Assembly (NCBI GenBank): GCA_951828385.1
Contig: OX639973.1
Coordinates: 6,054,845 to 6,118,844 of the forward strand
Direction of reading: 5' to 3'
DNA: 64,000 nucleotides
From: an uncultured Poribacteria bacterium
GTDB lineage: Bacteria; Poribacteria; WGA-4E; WGA-3G
How positions within the stretch are numbered: the first letter of the stretch is position 1; each line of letters opens with the position of its first letter. The notes below the pieces were generated by a model, which saw nothing but the letters and a program-made list of their open reading frames with translations, had not been told where the DNA came from and did not search any database. Of the stretch, positions 8,622 to 17,382 are shown one piece after another. The translations under genes were made by a program, and so were the position numbers.

Positions 8622-10076
8622 TTGAAACCTTTTTGGAAATCACAATTTACCTATATCATAACACTCGCAGCGCTTCTCGTTTTTGCTGTATCCACTGTCT
8701 CGGCTGAAAAAGAGATCGCCTTGTGGGGCGGTACGCTCAGCCGAAACATGGTCTCCGACGAAAAGAATATTCCCGCAAGTTGGGATTTGGAAACCCGTGA
8801 AAATATCAAATGGACAGCAGAACTCGGGTCACAAAGTTACGCAGGACCGCTCATCATCGGTGGAAAAGTTTTCGTCGGAACAAACAACAAAGCACTCTAC
8901 AACCCAAAACTCACCGGCGACCGCGGAAATCTTATGGCGTTTCGCGAATCCGATGGAAAGTTTCTCTGGCAATCAACCCACACCAAACTCCCCGCAGGCA
9001 GAGTTAATGACTGGCCCCTGCAGGGAATCTGTTCCACCCCGTATATCGAAGGCGACCGCCTCTACTATATCTCTAACCGTTGTGAAGTCGTCTGTGTTGA
9101 TACGGAAGGCTTCCTTGATGGTGAAAACGACGGTCCCTTTACCGAAGAAACTGAAACAAGCGAGATTGATGGCGACATCATCTGGAGCTACGATATGATG
9201 GATGAGTTGGATGTCTTTCCGCATAATCTCGCCACCTGTTCACCACTGGCTGTCGGTGATCTGCTCTTCTTGGAAACAAGTAACGGTGTTGATGAAGGGC
9301 ATATTCATATCCCTTCACCCGATGCACCATCCTTCATCGCATTGAACAAACACACGGGTGAACTCGTCTGGGAAGATGCCTCCCCCGCTGAAAACATACT
9401 ACACGGGCAGTGGTCGAACCCCGCTTATGGTGTCATCAAAGGTGTTCCACAGGTTATCATCCCCGGCGGTGACGGTTGGGTCTACGCCTTCGCACCAGAG
9501 ACTGGCGACATTATCTGGAAGTTTGACTGTAATCCAAAAAATTCTGTCTGGGAACTCGGTGGACGCGGCACACGTAATAACATTATCTCGACACCTGTCG
9601 TTTATGATGACAAGGTCTTTCTTGCTGTTGGACAGGATCCAGAACACGGTGAAGGTGTAGGACACCTCTGGTGCATTGATGCCTCCCAAACCGGTGATAT
9701 TACTGAAACTGCTATTATCTGGCACTTCGGCGACGAACAGTTCAATCGCACGATGTCTACCGTAGCCATTGCTGATGGACTCCTCTACATCTCAGACCTT
9801 AGCGGATTCCTCTACTGCTTGGATGTCAACACCGGCGACCTCTTTTGGAAACACGATACCTTCGCCGCAATTTGGGGGTCACCCTATGTTGTGGACGGCA
9901 AGATTTATCTCGGCGACGAAGATGGTGATGTCGTAATCCTAAAAGCAGGAAAGACTGAGCAAGTGTTGTTTGAAACCAATATGGGCAGTGCTGTCTATAC
10001 AACACCTGTGGCAAAAAACGGCGTGCTTTACATCGTAACCCGTAACACTCTGGTCGCCATCCAAGAAAATCAATAA
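8622..10076 (+). CDS. Secreted PQQ-type beta-propeller protein (paralogue)
   Basis: The start is TTG at 8622, set by AAGGAG 8 nt upstream; no ATG fits. The signal peptide KPFWKSQFTYIITLAALLVFAVSTVSA is cleaved before EKEIALWGG. Blade motifs include AFAPETGDIIWKFD, CLDVNTGDLFWKHD, ALNKHTGELVWED and AFRESDGKFLWQS, giving a PQQ-like propeller as in the protein at 5002. Together with the preceding lipoprotein it forms a short co-directional set that was probably continuous with the first propeller before the OMEGA element inserted. No catalytic residues can be named. Confidence 0.85.
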   Translation: MKPFWKSQFTYIITLAALLVFAVSTVSAEKEIALWGGTLSRNMVSDEKNIPASWDLETRENIKWTAELGSQSYAGPLIIGGKVFVGTNNKALYNPKLTGDRGNLMAFRESDGKFLWQSTHTKLPAGRVNDWPLQGICSTPYIEGDRLYYISNRCEVVCVDTEGFLDGENDGPFTEETETSEIDGDIIWSYDMMDELDVFPHNLATCSPLAVGDLLFLETSNGVDEGHIHIPSPDAPSFIALNKHTGELVWEDASPAENILHGQWSNPAYGVIKGVPQVIIPGGDGWVYAFAPETGDIIWKFDCNPKNSVWELGGRGTRNNIISTPVVYDDKVFLAVGQDPEHGEGVGHLWCIDASQTGDITETAIIWHFGDEQFNRTMSTVAIADGLLYISDLSGFLYCLDVNTGDLFWKHDTFAAIWGSPYVVDGKIYLGDEDGDVVILKAGKTEQVLFETNMGSAVYTTPVAKNGVLYIVTRNTLVAIQENQ

Positions 10077-10133
10077 AAATGGCGAACCGAAACCGGCCCC
10101 GTCGTTTTATACCGACTGGAGGAGGTCCCTCGT

Positions 10134-10739
10134 ATGGCGTATAGCAACTTTACTTTACCAGCTGCACGTGCAGCATTTGAATTAGAAGAAGCTGATATCG
10201 CCGGTCTTTTTTCCGAGAGTGAACCCGTGGCTCCGAGTAAACTCCTCACTGCAATATTAGCGCGAAATATACCGTTAGCCACCGCTATCGGTACCGAAAA
10301 AGCGAAGTCAGAAATGATTGTAGCCAATGTGCTTGTTGAACTCCGCGAGCACTTTGAGCACCGCATCAGTCTTTTTTCCGGTATTGATTTCAACGTTGAT
10401 CCTGACGCAGACTTAACTGGAGTCTGTGATTTTGTCGTCAGCCTCTCACCAGTCCAGTTTGATTTGGAGGGACCTATTATTGTGCTTGTTGAGGCGAAAA
10501 ACGATAATTTGGAAGTCGGACTTGGGCAGTGTGTAGCAGAAATGGTGGCTGCCCAACGCTTTAACGCTGAACGGGGGAATGACATTCCCCGCATCTATGG
10601 TGCAACTACAACCGGGGTGCTTTGGCGGTTCCTCAAATTGGAGGGCAAAAAACTCCACATTGACATGCTGCCCTACCAAATTGAACGCTGCGACAAAATC
10701 CTCGGTATCCTTGCAAGTATGGTCAAACAAAAAGCCTAA
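10134..10739 (+). CDS. PD-(D/E)XK nuclease-like protein
   Basis: The gene starts ATG at 10134, 9 nt after a GGAGGTCC site. The middle of this 201-residue protein has the restriction-fold core: an Asp in LTGVCDFVVSLS, then IIVLVEAKND, matching D-x(n)-E-x-K. This is typical of small uncharacterised proteins with a nuclease-like fold common in cyanobacteria and poribacteria. The C-terminus ends in an amphipathic helix (ILGILASMVKQKA). It lies 28 bp before the ANL gene and may be co-transcribed. Biochemical activity is an inference from the motif only. Confidence 0.65.
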   Translation: MAYSNFTLPAARAAFELEEADIAGLFSESEPVAPSKLLTAILARNIPLATAIGTEKAKSEMIVANVLVELREHFEHRISLFSGIDFNVDPDADLTGVCDFVVSLSPVQFDLEGPIIVLVEAKNDNLEVGLGQCVAEMVAAQRFNAERGNDIPRIYGATTTGVLWRFLKLEGKKLHIDMLPYQIERCDKILGILASMVKQKA

Positions 10740-10767
10740 ATGCGAAAAATTTAGGAGACTTCCGAAA

Positions 10768-11946
10768 ATGAAAGCGTTGCAAGTACCAGAATTTTCGACC
10801 TATGAAGAAGAAGCCACTTTTTGGGATAACCTTGACACCGCCGATTTTATGGAAGTAGAAAGTTTTTTACAAATGAACCTTACCCGAAAAATTACTGAAA
10901 ACCGAAAAGCACTCGATGCACACGTCCGAGAGATCGTCAAATGGCACTTCAGCCCAAAGACCGGATCTCCTTTCTGGTTGGAATTCGCTGAAAACCTCGA
11001 CTTTGATCCAAGGAAAGAGATCGGCGGCTACGCGGACCTCAAATGCCTCGGACATTTCCAAGACGAATGGCTCCGCGGTGGACCCGTCCGACGCTGGGTA
11101 CCCAAGGCTTACGCCAATGAACCGATCTATGTCTTTGAAACTGGCGGCTCAACAGGTATTCCCAAATCGCGAATCAGCATTCGTGATTTTCATATTGACT
11201 ATGAGATATTCAGCAAAACGCTTTCCGATGAAAGTTTCCCACCCGGTAGCGATTGGCTCATGTTGGGACCAACAGGACCGCGCCGGTTACGACTCGCTGT
11301 TGAGCATCTCGCGCAGCATCGCGGGGGTATCTGTTTCCACGTGGATCTCGACCCGCGCTGGGTGAACCAACTCGTGCGTTACGGGAAAAATGAGGAGTTG
11401 GATGCCTATAAAAACCATGTGATCTCGCAGGCACTCAACGTGCTACGTGCCCATGAAAACGTCCAATGCCTCTTCACCACACCGAAGCTGCTGGAGGCGT
11501 TGTGCGAAAAGATTTCCTTGCCAAAAGCCGGTATCAAGGGCATTTTTTGTGGCGGCACCGAGATGGACGCACAGTTCCACCGCTTCGCACGCGAGGAACT
11601 CGTGCCAGGCATCGACTTTATCCCGACTTACGGCAATACGCTCATGGGATTAGCCACTTGTAAACCCTTTGATCCAGCGGACAACTATGCAATTATCTAT
11701 TATCCACCACATCCGCGTGCTGTCATTGAACTCGTTAACCCAGAAAATCCAGAGGAAACTGTTGATTACGGCGAAACCGGACGCGTCATGCTCACAACCC
11801 TAACAAAAGAATTTTTTGTGCCTCGTTTTCTGGAGCGTGACGAAGCCGAACGCGCCGAACCGATACCAGAATACCCGTGGGACGGCGTTGAAAACCTCCG
11901 CCTCCTCACCGAACTCCAAGAGAGTGTCGTTGTAGGTGTTTATTAG
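10768..11946 (+). CDS. Short ANL-superfamily adenylating enzyme (EhpF-like) with CopG-antitoxin-like N-terminus
   Basis: The ATG at 10768 is fixed by TTAGGAG 9 nt upstream. ANL motifs are clear: the phosphate loop YVFETGGSTGIPKSR, TYGNTLMG, and DYGETGRVMLT. The enzyme should activate a carboxylate as an acyl-adenylate. At 392 residues it is much shorter than acyl-CoA synthetases and resembles EhpF/phenylacetate-CoA-ligase-like proteins lacking a full C-terminal lid. The first 30 residues (KALQVPEFSTYEEEATFWDN) instead look like the CopG-type antitoxin family (F-s-x-E-E-E-x-x-F-W-D). An internal ATG at 10873 would start the pure ANL part but has no ribosome-binding site. The aldehyde-dehydrogenase-fold gene at 14155 could act on its product. 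Confidence 0.75.
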   Translation: MKALQVPEFSTYEEEATFWDNLDTADFMEVESFLQMNLTRKITENRKALDAHVREIVKWHFSPKTGSPFWLEFAENLDFDPRKEIGGYADLKCLGHFQDEWLRGGPVRRWVPKAYANEPIYVFETGGSTGIPKSRISIRDFHIDYEIFSKTLSDESFPPGSDWLMLGPTGPRRLRLAVEHLAQHRGGICFHVDLDPRWVNQLVRYGKNEELDAYKNHVISQALNVLRAHENVQCLFTTPKLLEALCEKISLPKAGIKGIFCGGTEMDAQFHRFAREELVPGIDFIPTYGNTLMGLATCKPFDPADNYAIIYYPPHPRAVIELVNPENPEETVDYGETGRVMLTTLTKEFFVPRFLERDEAERAEPIPEYPWDGVENLRLLTELQESVVVGVY

Positions 11947-12104
11947 TTTTTACGATTGCACCTCTTGAAAATGCGGAACTTGATATTAAAACACAAAGTG
12001 ATAAGAGAGTAGGCTTAAACAGAGCAGCGGAAAAAATAGCAGCGAAAGTCGCTGAAGTTCCGCCATCTTGATTTGAAATCGGGAACTGCGACGATAGGAG
12101 GTAA

Positions 12105-13265
12105 ATGATGGTAGACCTTAGCGACGTTCTTAGCAGTACAGCGAGTGTGCAAGTGCAAGCATATTGGGATCCGATTTCAGATGCTACCTATAACTTGCAT
12201 CAACTAACGGAAGAACAGTTCGCTCGGATCAAAGTAAGATGCCCAGAATTAGTGAATATGGAATGGAAACAAGCGTTGGAACTGTTCAATACGAAACCAG
12301 CGTATCCGGTAAAGGAGTATAACACAACAGATTTTCAAGCTTTTCTTCCATCTTCAACTGCTAAAGTGGGGGATGTTTGGGAACTTGACTCAGAAGAAAT
12401 TCTCCCATTCTTCCGCCAGTTTCACTCGGGCGCAACAACGGAGATCACCATCTTTTCGCACAGAACACCTAAATCTGACGGAGCAAAAGCGTGTTTGCGA
12501 GCGATCTCGCCAGACTATGCTGAAATTGTTTTCCGAATTCATGCACAGTTTGTGCTAAACGCACCCGGTGTCCGTTTGTTGCCGGCACAGTTTGCAGGGC
12601 GGCTGGTACTGGCTCTCAAGGAAGCGGTAATTGTTGAATTTTCTCTGTCTCTGCCGTCACGCAATAGTAATGTAGATGTTAACGCGTTCAGAGCGGCGGA
12701 TATGGCTTTTATTCCGCGCATGGAACTCTCCACTTCATCAAGCACACCTGTACGCGAGATAGCATGGGAAACAACCATCACTGAGGAAGAAGCCCGCAAA
12801 AAGTTAGCGACTGCGTTTTACAAATTCGCTGAAATTGAGTGGACCCCGATTGAAAAGACGGTTGAACTCGCGAAAGCAACAAATCGCCCTATCCACGCGT
12901 TAGTTTTATTTGGTGCACTTGACGACGAATCCTGCTGAGGGACAGGCAAAGGTTTGAGGGCGGGTCCGCTCTCCTCGTCAAAGATTATCAAGTTCCTCAA
13001 CGCACACTTTGTGAACACTTGGGTTTTACTAAGAGAATTGTCCGAACTTGAGGCAGGGGCAAAAGGAGATGCTGCAGCTGCCTTAGCCACAAGGCTCCAT
13101 GAGCATTTTGTCTATCCGGTGGATCCCTTGATTCTGACACCGGAATTAGAGTTTATTCAACACTTGCCGACAAATGAGTTTTACAAGTCTTTTCCGAGTA
13201 ATGAACGAAAATCCGAATATTTTAGGTGGCTAAAGTCATCTTTAGCGCAGGTAGATAGACACTGA
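12105..13265 (+). CDS. Candidate selenoprotein: thioredoxin-like domain with SC-Sec-G motif
   Basis: AGGAGGTAA precedes ATG 12105. The frame runs 277 codons to TGA at 12936-12938, then continues in the same frame for 108 codons to TGA at 13263. The join reads ALVLFGALDDESC-(TGA)-GTGKGLRAGPL. It lies inside a thioredoxin-like segment (RPIHALVLF before it, KIIKFLNAHFVNTWVLLREL after it), where the TGA occupies the second redox position beside Cys. A hairpin with a GGG-starting loop lies 23 nt after the TGA, as bacterial SECIS rules require. Read as selenocysteine, the product is 386 residues with Sec at 278. The N-terminal 200 residues match no family I know. The alternative is a nonsense mutation, but conservation of the downstream frame argues against it. 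Confidence 0.75.
12939..12975 (+). promoter_or_regulatory. bacterial SECIS-like hairpin after in-frame TGA
   Basis: A 6-bp stem, GAGGGC (12956-12961) with GCTCTC (12968-12973, one G-U pair), closes the 6-nt loop GGGTCC. The loop starts 23 nt after the TGA and begins with G. Both fit the published bacterial SECIS pattern of a 16-37 nt distance, a small loop and G among the first loop bases. Confidence 0.6.
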
Positions 13266-13279
13266 AGAGGAGTCCAAAT

Positions 13280-13975
13280 ATGATAACGAAAATTGAAAAA
13301 GTCTTCCGCTCACCCTATACCGTGCCGAACGGTTTGCAAGTTACGGATGATGGTTTATGGATCGTTGACCAGATTACCGATAGAGTCGCCTTAGTTGAAA
13401 TCACATCAGACCCGGACTATACCGTGCCGAAACTCATTCGCGACATTCCGAGCGAATCCTCTAACACAAGCGGGATGACGTTCGGTGGCGGCGCACTCTG
13501 GTTAGCCGCAAACGGTTCAGGCGAACGCTGGCGTCCCGTCCGGGATACGGATGCCGGGACAGGCGAGATTTTCCAAGTCGATCCGGCTACCGGTGAAACC
13601 CTCGGACGCTACCCGATACCCGATGGCGGCGGCACGCACGGTGTCGAATATGACCACTACGATGAAGGGCATCTCTGGGTCCAAACACTTAAGGATCAGG
13701 TCACCCATAAGGTCAGGATTTCGGACTGGTCTGTGCAAAAGACGCTGCCGTTGCCACATGGGCGTGGACACGGTATGGTTCGCGTTGAAGATGGGCTTTG
13801 GTCAACCCATACCTCTGATAGGGTCATCGTCAAACTCAATCTTGAAGACGGCACACCGCTTGATGTGATTGAAGTTCCCGAAGATTACCCTGAGCCACAC
13901 GGATTATCCATCTACGGCGACGATTTCCTCTATTGTGATGCCGCCTCCGGGTGGGTAGCAAAAATTACATGGTAA
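13280..13975 (+). CDS. SMP-30/NHL- or Vgb-like six-bladed propeller protein
   Basis: AAGAGGAGTCC precedes ATG 13280, 14 nt after the candidate selenoprotein, so co-transcription is likely. Repeats such as PNGLQVTDDGLWIVDQITDRV, IFQVDPATGETLGRYPI and MVRVEDGLWSTHTSDRVIVKL are typical of SMP-30/virginiamycin-lyase-like propellers. His residues in GGGTHGVEYDHYD, HGRGHGMV and PEPHGLS resemble the histidines that line the centre of such propellers and may bind a metal. There is no signal peptide, so the protein is probably cytoplasmic. At 231 residues it is short for six blades. Enzymatic function (lactonase, lyase) is open. Confidence 0.75.
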   Translation: MITKIEKVFRSPYTVPNGLQVTDDGLWIVDQITDRVALVEITSDPDYTVPKLIRDIPSESSNTSGMTFGGGALWLAANGSGERWRPVRDTDAGTGEIFQVDPATGETLGRYPIPDGGGTHGVEYDHYDEGHLWVQTLKDQVTHKVRISDWSVQKTLPLPHGRGHGMVRVEDGLWSTHTSDRVIVKLNLEDGTPLDVIEVPEDYPEPHGLSIYGDDFLYCDAASGWVAKITW

Positions 13976-13980
13976 AATGG

Positions 13981-14152
13981 TTCTCAGTACTCAGTACGAT
14001 TTTTCTGCGAAAAATCTTTCAGTACCCAGTTATCAGTTAAGAGATTATTTGTAGCGGTTACTTTTCTTGCTACTGCCACAAGCGACCTCTTTAACTGAGT
14101 CCTGAAAGCGCAGCGTACTGAAAACTGAAAACTGAAAACTGAAAACTATAAA
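13981..14152. repeat. Dispersed CAGTACTGA/GATTTTTC palindromic repeat block
   Basis: The gap before the aldehyde-dehydrogenase gene is filled by inverted blocks. GATTTTTCTGCGAAAAATC is a palindrome, and CAGTACTCAGTAC and AACTGAGTCCTGAAAG are mirrored around a unique core of about 60 bp. The block ends in three or four AACTGAAA copies up to the ATG at 14155. The same vocabulary recurs at 43096-43270 and 62018-62085. It looks like a non-coding dispersed repeat. Confidence 0.7.
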
Positions 14153-14154
14153 AG

Positions 14155-15561
14155 ATGATACACATTCCAATTCTACGTGCCGGACGTTCTTACAGAAGCC
14201 TGAACACCGTCAGCGTGTCACATATCAAAACAGGCGAACCCTTAGTCGAGGTGAGCCAGGCCAACCGTGGATTAATAGCGAAGGACCTCGTTGATATCGG
14301 ACTCCAGAAAGAGGCACTTGCACAACGTCCTATCGCTGGATTGATTGCTATCTGTAAAGAGGCAGCGCGTCTTTTCTCAACGGCGACGCTGCCTCTTGAC
14401 GGCACCGAGCAATCCCCGACGGATTATATCCAACAGGTCTCTGGGACAACCGGCTTGCCTGAAGCACTCTGTCAACAGAATCTGGGCAAAATTCAGGGAG
14501 TCATGGAAAACATAGATACCGTTTTAGACGGACTCACCCGTGGATTGGATTTACAACTCCTTGACACTGGGTGGGGTGTCCAAAACGGACGCACGTTGAG
14601 TTATGTCTGTGAAACGGATTCTCTCGGTGCTATCCTGCCGAGCAACTCGCCGGGTGTGCATTCACTATGGGTGCCCGCTATCGCCTTGAAAGTCCCCGTT
14701 GTCCTAAAACCGGGACGCGAGGAACCGTGGACTCCCTACCGTATCGCGCAGGCGTTTATCGCAGCGGGTGCCCCCGCGGAGGCGTTCAGTTTCTATCCAA
14801 CCGATTATTCGGGTGCCAACGAAATCCTGAACCGATGTGGACGTGCTATGCTTTTCGGGGGTGGTTCAACCGTCGCACCGTGGCTGAACACGCCGCGCGT
14901 TGAAATCCACGGACCCGGACGCAGCAAAATCATCATCCACGAAGGTGAGCAGAACAACTCGGAGCAGTACCTTGATCTCATTGTAGAATCGGTCGCTAAA
15001 AATGGTGGTAGGTCTTGCATTAACGCCTCTGGTGTATGGGTAACAGCGAACGGACGTGAAATCGCTGAAGCGTTAGCAGAACGCTTCGCACGTATTGAAC
15101 CGAAACCGCTGGATCATCCAGAAGCAGGAATCGCAGCGTGGGCAAACCCGAAAGCCGCACACGGTATCTCATCGCTCATTGACCGACACCTCAAAGAACC
15201 CGGGGCAACGGAATTAACAACCGGTGACCGAGTCGTCGAATTAGATAGCTGCACCTTCCTTAGACCGACCGTGATATGGTGTGAGGACGCAGAACACCCG
15301 TTAGCAAACACCGAATTCCCATTTCCGTTTGTGAGTGTTGTAGAAGTTTCACCAGTGGAGTTAGTCGAATCTATGGGCGCGACACTCGTTGCTACCGCAA
15401 TTACAGAAGATGAAAAACTCACGCAAGACCTCATAGCAACACCGTTCATTGACCGACTCAATTTAGGCGCGATTCCGACGAATCAAATTTCTTGGGATAG
15501 TCCACATGAGGGGAATCTGTTCGAGCATCTCTACAGACAACGGGCTTTTCAACGCGAGTAA
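14155..15561 (+). CDS. Aldehyde dehydrogenase-superfamily protein (acyl reductase-like)
   Basis: A 468-residue ALDH-fold protein. The cofactor region is represented by LPSNSPGVHSLWVPAIALKVPVVLKPG; the catalytic Cys lies in KNGGRSCINASGVWV; FGGGSTVAPW replaces the usual FTGS turn before the catalytic loop. EFPFPFVSVVEV near the end is the typical E-x-F-x-P segment. These deviations suggest an acyl-CoA or acyl-adenylate reductase (LuxC- or EhpG-like) rather than a classical ALDH. In the phenazine cluster of Pantoea, an ANL enzyme (EhpF) and an ALDH-like protein (EhpG) are thought to reduce a carboxylate; the ANL gene at 10768 makes the same pairing plausible here. The ATG at 14155 has no ribosome-binding site because a dispersed repeat abuts it. 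Confidence 0.8.
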   Translation: MIHIPILRAGRSYRSLNTVSVSHIKTGEPLVEVSQANRGLIAKDLVDIGLQKEALAQRPIAGLIAICKEAARLFSTATLPLDGTEQSPTDYIQQVSGTTGLPEALCQQNLGKIQGVMENIDTVLDGLTRGLDLQLLDTGWGVQNGRTLSYVCETDSLGAILPSNSPGVHSLWVPAIALKVPVVLKPGREEPWTPYRIAQAFIAAGAPAEAFSFYPTDYSGANEILNRCGRAMLFGGGSTVAPWLNTPRVEIHGPGRSKIIIHEGEQNNSEQYLDLIVESVAKNGGRSCINASGVWVTANGREIAEALAERFARIEPKPLDHPEAGIAAWANPKAAHGISSLIDRHLKEPGATELTTGDRVVELDSCTFLRPTVIWCEDAEHPLANTEFPFPFVSVVEVSPVELVESMGATLVATAITEDEKLTQDLIATPFIDRLNLGAIPTNQISWDSPHEGNLFEHLYRQRAFQRE

Positions 15562-15589
15562 TGTTCAAAAAATCGGCAGAAAGTTCACA

Positions 15590-15823
15590 ATGAAAGGAAA
15601 GTATTTTCATGACACCGCTACAGCCTTGATTGAGTTCTCTACACACGCTGTTGCCGAAACAAAAGAAATCAATGAGAATATTTACATAGATTTGGATGCT
15701 ATGGGAAATCTGGTTGCGATAACTATTGAACACGCCGACTTACACGCGAATCTACCCGATTTGTTTTATGAACAGATAGGGGACCAGAGCCGCAAAGGAA
15801 CAGTCAATACACATGACCGATAA
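15590..15823 (+). CDS. DUF2283-family small protein
   Basis: The ATG at 15590 starts a 77-residue protein whose middle (FSTHAVAETKEINENIYIDLDAMGNLVAITIEHAD) matches the DUF2283 pattern: two short beta hairpins with a D-x-D-x-x-G turn. The function of this family is unknown. It begins 29 bp after the ALDH gene and its last 11 bases overlap the start of the sulfatase gene, so translation of the two is probably coupled. The ribosome-binding site is weak. Confidence 0.75.
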   Translation: MKGKYFHDTATALIEFSTHAVAETKEINENIYIDLDAMGNLVAITIEHADLHANLPDLFYEQIGDQSRKGTVNTHDR

Positions 15824-17309
15824 CCCGAATGTTATTCTCATTTTCGCAGACGATCTCGGACGCGGGATGCTCAGCTGCTATGGACAGCAACATTTCGAGA
15901 CTCCGAATATCGACCGCCTCGCAAACGAAGGAATGAAGTTCAACCACGCCTACGGTTGTGCATTTTGTGCACCATCCCGTGCCAGCATGTTGACGGGGAT
16001 TCACGATTGCCACGAGGGGACATGGACATATACCCAAGGCGGACTCTACAACAGACTAAGTGCTGGTGAACTGACACTCGACCAAATTACGGAATCGCTG
16101 CATACAACAGGGCTTCAAGCAGAGCCTGATGATGTCTTCTTGGCACAAGTCGCCGAGGAAGCTGGCTACGTTACAGGACAAATCGGGAAACTTGAATGGG
16201 GGTTTGCCACAACCGGCGCCCGTATCCGTCGGCACGGCTGGCAGTATCACTACGGCTACTATGACCATCAACGTTGCCACGGCTTTTACCCGCCATATCT
16301 CTTTGAAAACGGGCAAATTACACCCATCCGAGGCAATACGCATGCCGACTGCGGCGTACATCCAAACTCGGAATCCGAGGAAAATATGGAGATTCGCAGG
16401 AACAAGGAAGGCAAAGCGGTATATTCTCAAGACATTTTCAACGAGAAAATCATAGAGTTCCTTCGCTACCACAAGGATAAACCTTTCTTCCTCTACCATC
16501 CCTCTCAGTTGCCACATGGACCCATCGCCATTCCTGACATCCACCCGGCAGTCAAGCAGTCTTCGGCGTTGACAACGTATGAGAAAGAATACGCCTCCAT
16601 GATCCTAAAACTTGATGAAACCGTCGGGATTATCTTGGACGAACTCGAACGACTCGGAATTGACGACCGCACGATGATTGTCTTCTCCGCTGATAACGGA
16701 CACGAAGTGTATTACCGCCAACAAGGACGAACAACAGGTCGGCAAGTCGATTTAGACGGTAACCGCTTCGACGACATCACAACGAAATTCTATTCGGAGA
16801 CCGGCGGCGATGTATTCAACGGAAACGACGGCATGGGAGGCTTGAAGTTTTCGAGTTGGGAAGGCGGCACGCGAATCCCTTACATGGTCCGTTTCCCCGG
16901 ACGGATTACACCTAACAGTGTGTCCGACCACATGCTCACGAACTATGATCTAATGCCGACCCTTGCAGACTTCATCGGCGCGGAAATGCCGCAAGACAAA
17001 GACGGCGTATCGTTCTTACCGACGCTGTTTGAAAGGCATGAAGACCAGCAGCACCACGAGTGGGTCATATATGCCTCTCGGCTCGGTCCAGCACTCGTAA
17101 CAGCAGAGGGTTGGAAACTACGGTATATCAATCGCACGGACAGTTTCCAGTTATATCATCTCCCAAACGACTACCGCGAGGAAAACGACATCTCGGCAGA
17201 TCATCCCGACCTTGTTGCTCGGCTCAGTGGATGGATGCGCAACGCGTGCGATGGGGATTATCAAAACGGCACACCCGGCGCACATCTCGCTGCATATCCA
17301 GATTTCTAA
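15813..17309 (+). CDS. Type I sulfatase (formylglycine-dependent)
   Basis: The N-terminus PNVILIFADDLG carries the metal-binding Asp pair, and CAPSRASMLTG (Cys about residue 52) is the C-x-P-S-R site converted to formylglycine. Further family marks are GKLEWGF (K in the active site), MIVFSADNGHEV (metal-binding DN) and GGLKFSSWEGGTRIP. At 498 residues it has normal length. No signal peptide is present, so it acts in the cytoplasm or is exported by other means; a maturase (anSME or FGE) must be encoded elsewhere. Substrates are probably sulfated sugars or small sulfate esters. It is translationally coupled to the DUF2283 gene before it. Confidence 0.93.
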   Translation: MTDNPNVILIFADDLGRGMLSCYGQQHFETPNIDRLANEGMKFNHAYGCAFCAPSRASMLTGIHDCHEGTWTYTQGGLYNRLSAGELTLDQITESLHTTGLQAEPDDVFLAQVAEEAGYVTGQIGKLEWGFATTGARIRRHGWQYHYGYYDHQRCHGFYPPYLFENGQITPIRGNTHADCGVHPNSESEENMEIRRNKEGKAVYSQDIFNEKIIEFLRYHKDKPFFLYHPSQLPHGPIAIPDIHPAVKQSSALTTYEKEYASMILKLDETVGIILDELERLGIDDRTMIVFSADNGHEVYYRQQGRTTGRQVDLDGNRFDDITTKFYSETGGDVFNGNDGMGGLKFSSWEGGTRIPYMVRFPGRITPNSVSDHMLTNYDLMPTLADFIGAEMPQDKDGVSFLPTLFERHEDQQHHEWVIYASRLGPALVTAEGWKLRYINRTDSFQLYHLPNDYREENDISADHPDLVARLSGWMRNACDGDYQNGTPGAHLAAYPDF

Positions 17310-17382
17310 TTTATGGTCCCTTGGACCGCGCTACGCTACGCTTACACATTTACATTATCTCTCCGCAAGGTAAAATTAAAAA

